Source: Sinohyriopsis cumingii (taxonomy: Eukaryota > Mollusca > Bivalvia > Unionida > Unionidae). Taken from it: 64,000 nucleotides of DNA. This document shows positions 40,981 to 49,989 of this stretch, piece by piece (the stretch's first letter is position 1; each line of letters begins with the position of its first letter). The notes under the pieces were generated by a model. It had not been told where the DNA came from. It did no database searches and saw only the letters and a list, made by a program, of their open reading frames with translations. A program made the position numbers and the translations under genes. Location of the stretch: assembly GCA_028554795.2 (NCBI GenBank), contig CM068841.1, forward strand, positions 28,141,721-28,205,720, read 5' to 3'.

Positions 40981-41325
40981 ATGAACAGAAGGCTAGCGAA
41001 ACTGTTGAAACTTCATGTGCACCTGGAATATGCCAGACTCATACTAAATGAACTGGACGCGGAGGCCATCGTCGAAGAGGGAAGGATGAAAGAGGAGGAG
41101 AGAAGAAAAAAAGAAGAGGAGGAGAGAAGAAAAAAAGAAGAGGAGGAAAAGGAGAGAGGAATGGCTGCACCACAGCCACAAGAAGGAAATTTCAGAATCC
41201 CAGAGACAGAAGATTGGGATTCTGAAGCCACTCATTCCGCCTCTGCTCTCCCCCAAAAAAGAGTGAAAGGAGATTGGAGTAGGAGATGTGTGTGTGGTGC
41301 CAGGCCTGGAAGGTGCGATCATTAA
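40981..41325 (+). CDS. Right-end coiled-coil gene 2
   Basis: 114 codons. MNRRLAKLLKLHVHLEYARL opens a helix; a near-perfect Glu/Lys/Arg coil with repeated ERRKKEEE units follows (about residues 36-58), then a less ordered end with a Cys-containing RRCVCGARPGRC. The coil DNA contains a short direct duplication. The gene is bracketed by promoter motif 2 and a histone-type stem-loop, exactly like gene 1; the gene-to-stem-loop unit repeats about every 812 bases. Function unknown. Confidence 0.5.
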   Translation: MNRRLAKLLKLHVHLEYARLILNELDAEAIVEEGRMKEEERRKKEEEERRKKEEEEKERGMAAPQPQEGNFRIPETEDWDSEATHSASALPQKRVKGDWSRRCVCGARPGRCDH

Positions 41326-41348
41326 CCAGGTGCCATGGAGTTAAAAAA

Positions 41349-41397
41349 AACAGCCCTTTTTAGGGCTACCCAAACCTTTAGAAAAGAAATAGTAATC
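41349..41397 (+). promoter_or_regulatory. Histone-mRNA-type 3' stem-loop (variant loop)
   Basis: AGCCCTTTTTAGGGCT at 41352-41367, then ACCCA and AGAAAAGAAATAG. The loop is TTTTTA instead of TTTTCA. Sequence downstream continues to match that after the previous stem-loop for about 160 bases. Confidence 0.7.
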
Positions 41398-41497
41398 CAT
41401 TTGACAATGTGTGTATGTAGAGTAGTGTGAATATAAACACTGACTCTTTTTTTCCTAGTGTGAGTGTATGTGTTTGTGTTTGTAAGCGCTAACGTAC

Positions 41498-41655
41498 GTT
41501 TGTGTGGATAGTAGATTATTGGGTTTTGTAAGAGCTTAAGTTGGTTTGTGTGGATAGTAGATTTGGGTTTGATTTTAATGCTTTGCGTGTGTGAATGGTA
41601 GATTTTGGGTTAATTTATTGCTGGTTGGCGTATGTGGATAGTAGATAATATGAAA
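41498..41655. repeat. Iteron-like repeats, group 2
   Basis: Four copies of TGTG(G/A)AT(A/G)GTAGAT near 41501, 41537, 41590 and 41633, spaced about 36-53 bases. Confidence 0.6.
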
Positions 41656-41667
41656 TGAGAAAAGTAG

Positions 41668-41762
41668 GGGATGTTTTCCTTCACGTCCGCGCGTTTTAAG
41701 TGATAATCTAGGTAATATAAGTTTTGGGTCTTAGGGGATGTTTTCCTTCACGTCCGCGCTTT
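41668..41762 (+). promoter_or_regulatory. Repeated right-end promoter motif, copies 3 and 4
   Basis: Two copies of GGGATGTTTTCCTTCACGTC in tandem, beginning at 41668 and 41735 with a period of 67 bases, 54 bases before the next gene. Confidence 0.5.
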
Positions 41763-41815
41763 AACTAGAAGAACCCACAAAGTTCGTCATTCACACCATT
41801 CTGCAAAGAATAAAA

Positions 41816-42217
41816 ATGAAGATGGCTTCGAACCACCTTGATAAAATGAAAAAATTGCAAGACGTCCTGGACAATTTGGGCATGATGGAGCAAATGTTAG
41901 TTAGGCTAAATGAGGATCACTATTCTTATAGTCCCCATCGAGTGAAGATGGAGATTAACAACTTACGAAAACTAAAGGAAATCATCAGTGATCTGTTGAA
42001 AGAAATAAAGGAGGAGAAGGAGGATGAAGAGGAAAGGATAAGGATGAGAAAATGGAATGAAAAAAATGAAAAAGAAGAAAATGAGAAGAGGAAGAAAGAA
42101 GAGGAGGAGAAGCAGAAAGAAGAGAAAAAGAAGAAAAAGGAGGAAGAAAAGAAAGAAAAGAATAGAAAAAGTGTAGGACAGAAAATAAGAAGCTGGTGGA
42201 GAAATAGAAGAAATTAG
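41816..42217 (+). CDS. Right-end coiled-coil gene 3
   Basis: 133 codons. MKMASNHLDKMKKLQDVLDN opens a helical segment; the second half is an almost pure Glu/Lys coil (about residues 62-120) ending in a basic, Trp-containing end (KIRSWWRNRRN). Pattern and setting match genes 1 and 2. It runs outward into the right terminal repeat, whose histone-type stem-loop begins 19 bases after the stop. Long coils of this sort may be scaffolds; the function is unknown. Frames on the other strand are shadows of this biased composition. Confidence 0.55.
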   Translation: MKMASNHLDKMKKLQDVLDNLGMMEQMLVRLNEDHYSYSPHRVKMEINNLRKLKEIISDLLKEIKEEKEDEEERIRMRKWNEKNEKEENEKRKKEEEEKQKEEKKKKKEEEKKEKNRKSVGQKIRSWWRNRRN

Positions 42218-42235
42218 AAGAAGAAGAAGAAACCC

Positions 42236-42282
42236 AAAGGCCCTTTTCAGGGCCACCCACATCTCTCGAAAAGAGATAGACT
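42236..42282 (+). promoter_or_regulatory. Histone-mRNA-type 3' stem-loop, right TIR
   Basis: AAAGGCCCTTTTCAGGGCC then ACCCA (stem 42239-42254) and CGAAAAGAGATAGAC. It is the inverted counterpart of the left-terminus site. Confidence 0.85.
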
Positions 42283-42608
42283 TTCAAGTGCCTACCCCTT
42301 TTTTCATTTTTTTATTTTTAAAAAAAAAACAAAAAAAATCCCATGTTAAATTCCCCTTGTCCCTAGAATTGCTTTTTTTTCTCCCATGTTAAATTTCCCT
42401 TGTCGCTCAACAGACCCACGATTTATTCCCCATGTTAATTTCCCTTGTCGCTCAACAGACCCAAAATATATTCCCATGTTAATTTCCCATTGTCGCTAAA
42501 GTGACCCAGGGATTTTCGTAATGTTAAATTTCCCATTGTCGCCAAAGTGACCCAGGGTGGTTTTTAATGCTAATTCCCACTGTCGCTAAAGTGACCCCAT
42601 TCACTACT
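42236..42608 (-). repeat. Polinton right terminal inverted repeat
   Basis: Inverted match to 22495-22829, ending CCCCATTCACTACT-3'. It contains one more internal tandem module than the left arm. Confidence 0.9.
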
Positions 42609-42614
42609 GTTGAC
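42609..42614. repeat. Polinton target-site duplication, right (GTTGAC)
   Basis: Identical to 22489-22494. Confidence 0.9.
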
Positions 42615-43254
42615 ATTTAAATTTTGACTCACGAGCCCCCAGTCAGCAATGACGACAACCTAAATACATGAACAACTCAAGGTAAAATATATAATAATTT
42701 AATCAATATTAACAATAACTAAAACTGTTCAAGCAGTTTCTGGATATAAATCTTCCAATTACTGTTCATTAATAAACTGATAGATGAATTTGGCTGTTAA
42801 CAAAACCCTTTCTTTATTTCATCATGCGAGTTAACGTTCTAATGTGACATAGTCCACATTCAGTGAATAATCCCTTGTTCTCATCTGTATTCGTCTTTCT
42901 CTGCTTCTATTGTCACTTCATCCTCCATGCACTCTTCCTGTGCCACTCCCTGTACTATTGCTGCTTCTCCTGCACCCTTCCTGTGCTACTCTTTGTACTC
43001 CCCCCTTCCACACCCCTTCTGTACTAATTATTGTACTTCCTTCTTCCCTCTCTCGATAAGTTTAAAGCCCTCAAGTACGTGCACACAACCTTTTCACATT
43101 TAACTGTTAGCGCAGAAACCAAGCCTTCTTAGCGACACAATGGATTTAAATCTCAACCAACTAATTACTGACTAAACACAGACGGTCATCTGCTGTTGGC
43201 ATCACAATCTTAGGCAAACTGTCATAAACCTTATGTAACCCTTTAGCCAGCAAG

Positions 43255-43255
<1 letters not shown>
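42615..43255. other. Host DNA right of the Polinton
   Basis: No gene seen. It includes a pyrimidine-rich stretch (about 42890-43060) with repeats of CTTCCTGTGC(C/T)ACTC and TGTACT. Confidence 0.5.

Positions 43256-43312
<57 letters not shown>
43256..43312. repeat. (TA)n microsatellite, right of Polinton
   Basis: About 28 TA dinucleotides, followed by units of the same diverged tandem family seen at 22090-22330. Confidence 0.95.
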
Positions 43313-43313
<1 letters not shown>

Positions 43314-43354
43314 GTTTATGATATTTGCCTGTTCGACAAAAGAGTACGAATATT

Positions 43355-43608
43355 GTTGTTGTTGTTGTTGTTGTTGTGGGCTTTAAAGCCATTTTTCAGC
43401 ACCCGATAGGCTATACATGGCGGCCAGTATTAATGGTGGTGGAAGAACCCGGGAAAACCCCAGAAAGAACCACTGACCCACGAGAAGCTACTGGCAAGCT
43501 TTCTCACATATCACATTGGCTGAATCAGACTCGAACTGCCGCAGAGGTGAGATGGCAGTGATCCGTAACGAAGAGCGCTTTAGCCCATTCCGTCACTCGG
43601 GGCCCCCG
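43355..43608 (-). mobile_element. tRNA-derived SINE, copy 1
   Basis: On the minus strand it starts in a tRNA-like head (GGGCTAAAGCGCT, then GCAGTTCGAGTC as box B), continues with CTTGCCAGTAGCTTCTCG and a core with CCCGGGTTCT and TACTGGCCGCCATGTATAG, and ends in a CAA repeat. The flanking duplications GTACGAATATT (43344-43354) and GTACGAATGTT (43609-43619) differ by one base. The core is like widespread molluscan SINEs. It is about 80 per cent like copy 2 at 59491 by eye. Confidence 0.85.
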
Positions 43609-43619
43609 GTACGAATGTT

Positions 43620-45690
43620 ATATCAGTATTAATACAATTAGTGATACCTGTTTGTTTGTTTTTTTTATAATAAAAAAGAGAGATTTATATCAGCATGAAT
43701 ACGTGTATGAAGAATCTCGTACAATACCAAAATAACCTCCATAGCGTTGATGAGATATAGGACAGAATCAAACGCAATATGAATCTAAACCTCTATAGTC
43801 TGAATATAGACAATTTACCACCACAATGGCTCGTTTGTTATATAAACATATCATAACATGAAAAATGGCTAAAACGCCAAGACAAGAACAACAATAAGTA
43901 AATCTAAGGGTATTGCTCAGTTGAAAAAGGATGTGTGGGGTGGGCCTGAAGGGGGAGGGCGGTATACCTGTAGCATGGAATCCACCCTATATGCAAACGT
44001 AGTTTAAATGTTAACTTACAGAAGTAAATAAACTCACCCCTGTTCACGGAAGGATGTGGACATAAACCGGTCTCCAAATTGACAGAAGTTTATCCAAACA
44101 CTGCATATTTACTCCGTAAATATGCGACTCAAAATGAAATTCGTTAACATATTCTGTAGTCTACTATTCCAAATCAGGTACTGTAAATATCCTTCTTTCA
44201 AATGAATATCGCAACAATGTAATGTTTAGTTGTGAAAGTGACACTGTAGGTTACATAAACATGAGGATTGTCAACTGTTTTCTAACAGGTACTGCATCAA
44301 ACATTGCAGCATCATGTGCATTTGCCATTCTGTGTTGAAAAATGATAATGTCTCTAAAATGTTCTCTTTATTCAGAAGGATGCTTGTCCTTTGTTTTGTA
44401 GTTTGTAAGACAAGTACAATCCACTTTTAAATGTTAATACTAGCTCAAGTTTGTTTCGGACTATTTTTTAAACAACTGAAAGGTGAGCATCTGTCAGAAT
44501 GAACAAAATTATTTGTTCTTCTTTCTATCTAAATAATTTCCACTGAAAGAAAAACTATGTGATTAAAAGAATCTCAAGTGGGTAATGATATAATATTAAA
44601 TTTATTAAACTCATTGAATAATGTCCAGCTTTTTCTTACCAAGACTCGCAAAATCTGGATATCATTCAACTCGTTTCATAAATTCAGTATTAAACCATTA
44701 CCCATTTGAGATCCTGTATATATCTTACCGAGTGGGTCTATTATTTACTTCGTCAGGACCTGTATTGTCTACAAAAACAAGAAAAATGAAATCAATGTAA
44801 CGTCATCTTTAGGTTTTTGCAGTACACGTAACGTTCAAAATTCGGTTGTTTAAATGTTGAATAAAAATACATACATGGCACAAACGTCAATGACATAAAA
44901 AGTAGGCTCTATATTTATCGAGCTAACCTAACTGCACAGAAAAATACCATATTTACGGGAATTTTGATAAGGCAGACTAATTATTTTGAGTTATTTACCG
45001 CAAAACAATCCTTGACTTAGACGTTCAGACAACCATATCGCACTTTTTCTAGAACTTAAAATTTATTGAGCAAAATAAAATCCGGATTATGTTAGTATGC
45101 CATTAAACACAAAACACACAAACTCACACACACACATATACATACATACATACATACATACATACATACATACATACATACATACATACATGTATTTTTG
45201 CTTTTTTCCCATCATTATGTGGTATGTTTAATTGTATTAAGTACTTGACCTTGTCTAATATCAAGTTCCCTGAGTTACTGACTAGAGACACTGAAGTTGA
45301 TTATATTTTGTAAACCAAAAATGCATAGCTAATAGTTTTCCTAGGAGTGTGGGTTACAAATTAAGATCATTATCAACAGGGGTAAATATTTATTTGGGTT
45401 TGGGTCTAGGTTAATGGAATTCTCCCACAAAATACCTACCCTACCTGATGTTTACCACATTCTATGTTATAATTTTAGTAACGGATTTTATATTGTAAAC
45501 AACTTGAAATGTTTAAGATTGGAAAATTCCATTAAGTCATAGTATTTCTAGAAAATACTAATTGTGAGCTAGGTCAAGAAGAGGGCTGTGTAATCTTGCT
45601 TATCTAAAAGTTATTCATTCTTGCTGTAAGATCTCAATGCAGCATCATTTGTATTGTGTCCAGTATCTGATTTGGATTTATTTATTTATT
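43620..45690. other. Gene-poor AT-rich host DNA
   Basis: Tandem-family remnants to about 43720, then no recognisable gene; a TACA microsatellite at 45121-45190. Confidence 0.5.
45121..45190. repeat. (CA)n/(TACA)n microsatellite
   Basis: CA dinucleotides followed by about 13 TACA units. Confidence 0.95.
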
Positions 45691-45699
45691 TATTCAAGT

Positions 45700-46110
45700 A
45701 TTTATTCACTGGAAATACAAAGTGCTCTTTAACAATATTCTTGGAGAGAAACTTTAAATTAAAGTGAATTCATACAAGGATATCTTGGATTATATTATTG
45801 TGATTAATTGGGAGACTGTTAGCACATCTTCACACAACGTTATTTGTACATTAGTGCATTCGAGACTACAAGCACATCAACACCTTCAGCGCTGGATCTT
45901 ATATCGAACACAACTAGAATTAAAATACAATTTTCTTTTCATTAGGACTGGTGATGGAAGTTTTTGGACTATTTGGGATTTAATTCGCGATACTCCAAGT
46001 TCTTTTCAAATTTTCACATTGTATTCGAGGAAAATAAATTATTTGTTGAATTTTGCAAAACTTTATTATTTTCGCTCTTTTCTATTACTTGGTTTAAGAC
46101 CATAGAGTCG
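45700..46110 (+). repeat. Dispersed repeat, member B
   Basis: Same orientation as, and diverged from, 8650-9030. Directly followed by a CATG/CATC-type simple repeat. Confidence 0.5.
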
Positions 46111-46113
46111 TAA

Positions 46114-46212
46114 AAACATACACACATACATGCATGCATGCATGCATGCATCCATCCATGCATGCATTCATGCATCCATCCATCCATCCATACATACATA
46201 CATACATACATG
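46114..46212. repeat. Compound tetranucleotide microsatellite
   Basis: CATA, CATG and CATC units in succession. Confidence 0.9.
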
Positions 46213-49200
46213 AAGATATCCTAATTTAATGGGGGGAGGGGGGTAAAATTTCCAGCCATTATCTACGCCACATATTGTACATTGGTTGAAGCTAATAACG
46301 CCGCAGTGCATCGAATAATAAAAAGACGAAACGAGGATAGAAAGTGTCGCTTAACGGACACAATAAACAACATTAAAAAATACGCATGTTTTTGCTTTTT
46401 TAAATACGTGCAAAGGTGTTCCTACGTAGAAAAATTTGTTGCTTGCACCCATGGTAGAAAATAAATCAAAACGAGGCTTCACAAAATGGAATATCCCATT
46501 ATATATTCCATACATATCTAACAAGCACGATAATTAAACTTCACGAAAGAGAGAGGAGGAGCGGCTGAGTTTCGCTACATTTTTGATAGAGGACACGCAT
46601 GGAGTAAATGAGAAGGAAATATCCATCATGTTAAAATATACAGAGCAGGTATTTTCCTATTCATGGTCCTCACGGCACCATGTTCTTATTTCAAAAGGGA
46701 TCTTTTGACGTATATACCTCGTGTTTACACAAACACACTAAATTATATATAATTCGCGACTAACCATTGGTCTTAGAAGGCGACGAACCCATGTCTTAGG
46801 TGCAATCCTGATTCAAATCGAGGTCGTAAAAGGATCTTATGGGCACAGATGAGGTCATGTTCTGTAGATCTTGTGATCCATCAATAAAATGACAGCTTTC
46901 AAATCTGAAAGTGAGAAACGTCAATCAAAACAGAGCATTACTGCGGATAACTCTCCCTAACACGAAATACGACGCTCTATTCGATTAGCTATTTAAAAAA
47001 TGTGGACCAGGAAGGAAATTCCAACCCATTCTGAGGTCAATGCCAGCAACAATCTGGTTAAAATCTAGGTTTCCAGGCAGCATATTGGAGATCTGATGAA
47101 ACCAGGATTTTGTAAGTAACCGATAGTTGAAAATAAATGAGTGAATAATATTACAAGAGTATCAAGTACATTGATAATTATAAACTCATCAATCTTTGAC
47201 TCAAAATTCCTAACGATGAGTGTAGTTCTCAGACAGAGAGTTTATAAAGCATTGTATCGATCATAAAACTAAATTAAATTTACGATACTTGTCACTTGAA
47301 ACACCAAAGTAAATTTTTTTTACTAAAACACTTACTTGATATCAGCCACTACTACATGTTTCAAATCACGAATAAAGATCCGTGCAAATGATATTGCACA
47401 TACTGTGTTGACAGCTGCACAGTAATACAATCAATGGCAATGCTACAGTAGACGTATCAACCTGCTCACTAATCTAACAACTGCACAGTATGTACGGCAT
47501 ATACCGTCTAAGGATTTGGTCCCCACTATGGGTTTTGATTCAGCGCTTCAGTGTCAGACCTTTAAGTCCGCCTTAAATAGTTATCTATTGAAAACTGTAG
47601 CGAACAAACGGCATAAGATTATTGCTCTCAGGTTACCTGTTAAAAGTTTGAACAGCAAGGCTATTGGATTGTACAATATAAATATAGGATATTTTAGAGA
47701 AGGCTTACGTAAATTTGACAATATCAGTCTAAGCTTAAATACAACAAGCCTAAACGTTGAGTACGAAACTCGGCACAGATGTATTGCCTTTATAATCCTA
47801 AATGTACAATGGATAATTTTGTTTCTGTTTCAAAACCAGACCGGAATTACCTCAACTAGTCCTTACATATCATTTTGAACAATTTTTAAAAAATGGAATT
47901 CATTTTTTAGCCGACTATTCATAAAAACACAATGCTAATGTAAAAACACACGGGAACTGTTAAAAAGATCAGTTGAAAATAGGGGTAATAGAGAGGAAGG
48001 AAAGAAGATATGTTTCACAAAATAAAAGAAAATCAAATCGATATTATCAAGAGCGTCATAACTGATAGATATAACTTTAATTGACTTAATTTAAGCATGA
48101 GTGCGTTCTATTTCTGTACAAATTGGATCTAGTTTGATCTTTAACGTTTGCATCAGTATATATGTTCATATCTCGTCTAAACTTAGTGCTTGTTGCAGCC
48201 ACGTTATCTCGCTTTGAGACTGCAATTTACTTGATGGTTAATGGATACCCATTCTAGATACAGTGATGGTAGTAGTAGGCATAATTGCGTGTTGTTATTA
48301 GAGGTTGTAGTAGTAGAACCTGTGATGGTGGAATGGTTGTAGTAATAGTAGTATTAAACGTGTAGGAGGAGAGGAATTAAAAACATCAAACTTCACAATC
48401 CCGGTGTTTTTCAAAACAATTGCTTCTATTTAGGCATCATGGGACAGCGAACAACATGTAAAACTACAGAGCCGCTGAAGTGTGGAAATGTGGTAACGCC
48501 AGGTAGTATCGGTAATTGAAGGAGGAGTGGGATACACGATTTATACCAGGTGCTCGTTATAGTAGTAGTCGTAATAGTATTTGATACTGGTTTTAGTAGG
48601 TTGACGATGATAACATATAGTATGTATTTCAGTTATTATGCATGATACTAGATTGATATTAATTCATAATAGCCAAGAAATTCTTTGCAATAAACTCACA
48701 GTAACAAGTTATAAGGCCCATTAATGCTCCCTTGTGATGGACGTCATTATTGTCTCGTATATTTCCTCCATTACGTATCATTTTATTCATGACCATTAGA
48801 CCTAAGCACAATAGTCTGCGATTATATTCCGTTATTCGTTTCTTCTTTGGTTACATTGATTGCAGGTGTTGTTTGTTCTATACTGTCAATATTGTCGCAC
48901 TCAAACACAAATGTTTCAAACCACGCTGTATATCTCTGTTCTATGCGTAAATGGCCGGTATAAATCTATATCAGCGTGGACTAGTTATGTAAATTTCTAT
49001 GGTAGTATTATGTTTTATCTTTTATCAGGAGGTGGCTGTATTTTAATATCTTCATGTTGAGTCGGACTTTCCAAATAGCAACATTAATAAGAAAAAGAAC
49101 ATTTATCCTCGCGGTTTTTAATTACCACCTTCGTGTAGTACAGACTATGCCAATGAACATGTGTTAAAATGTTAAAAATGGCGTATTTGTTTGGAGGTTT

Positions 49201-49284
49201 GTTTTGTCATACAAGGCCATCCATCATAGTCCCTAACATAAACATTTTATTTTTCTTTTGATAAAAAGTTTCCATTTGTATATC
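46213..49284. other. Gene-poor host DNA
   Basis: No convincing exon. The frame at 47516-47878 has a start (FDSALQCQTFKSALNSYL) faintly like the end of a LINE reverse transcriptase, but I cannot support it. Confidence 0.4.
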
Positions 49285-49980
49285 TGTTATGTGTGTGCTT
49301 GTGTGTTTGTGTGCATGTATGTGTGTGTGTGTGTGTATGTCTTCGTGTGTATGTGTTTGTATGTGTGTGTTTGTATATGCGTTTGTATGTGCATGTGTTT
49401 GTGTGTATGTGTTTGTGTGTGTATGTGTTTGTGTGTGCATATGTTTGTGTGTGCAGGTGTTTATGTGTATGTGTTTGTGTGCATGCGTTTGTATGTGTAT
49501 TTGTTTGTGTGCATGTGTTTATGTGTATGTGTTTATGCGCATATGTGTTTGTGTGATTATGTGTGTGTTTATCTGCTTGTTTGATTATGTGTTTGTGTGA
49601 TTATTTGTATGTGTGATTATGCGTTTGTGTGCATGTGTTTGTGTGTGTATGTGTTTGTATGTGTTTGTGTGATTATGTATTTGTGTGATTGTGTTTGTGT
49701 GGGTATGTGTTGGTGTGTGTATGTGTTTGTGTGTGTATGTGTTTGTGTGATCATGTGTTTGTGTGATTATGTATTTGTGTGTGTATCTCTTTGTGTGAGT
49801 GTATGTGTTTGTGTGTATGTGTTTGTGTGTGAATGTGTTTGTGTTATTATGTGTTTGTGTGTGTATGTGTGATTATGTGTTTGTGTTTGTGTGTGTGTGT
49901 TTATGTGTATGTGTTTGTGATTATGTATTTTAGTATGTGTGTGTGTTTGTCTGGTCATGTGTTTGTGTGTGTATGGGAAG
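49285..49980. repeat. Long GT-rich minisatellite
   Basis: About 700 bases made of TGTGTTTG, TGTGTATG and related octamers on the plus strand. Open frames on both strands, rich in Cys/Val or Thr/His, are artefacts. Alternating purine-pyrimidine sequence of this kind can adopt Z-DNA. Confidence 0.9.
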
Positions 49981-49989
49981 TTTTGCATA

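Larger units (their letters stand above)
22495..42608 (+). mobile_element. Polinton (Maverick), complete in outline, 20.1 kb, broken
   Basis: Large self-synthesising DNA transposon / virus-like element bounded by terminal inverted repeats of about 335 and 373 bases, starting 5'-AGTAGTGAATGGGG and flanked by GTTGAC duplications. It holds every hallmark gene: PolB, retroviral-type integrase with chromodomain, FtsK/HerA-type ATPase, adenain-like protease, major and minor capsid proteins and a pVI-like protein. To these it adds a BIR protein, an F-box-like family and a zinc-knuckle protein. It is visibly richer in G+C than its surroundings. The terminal repeats differ at only a few per cent of aligned bases, so insertion looks fairly recent, yet about a dozen breaks are spread over the genes. 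It is treated as a dead copy. Confidence 0.95.

Noticed and set aside
41972-42287. Leu/Phe/Ser-rich frames opposite the right-end coil genes and opposite the zinc-knuckle gene
   Set aside because: Shadows of Glu/Lys-rich coding sequence on the other strand.
47516-47878. Frame of 120 codons as a LINE tail or host exon
   Set aside because: Only a faint resemblance at its start, no splice sites or tail repeat to support it.
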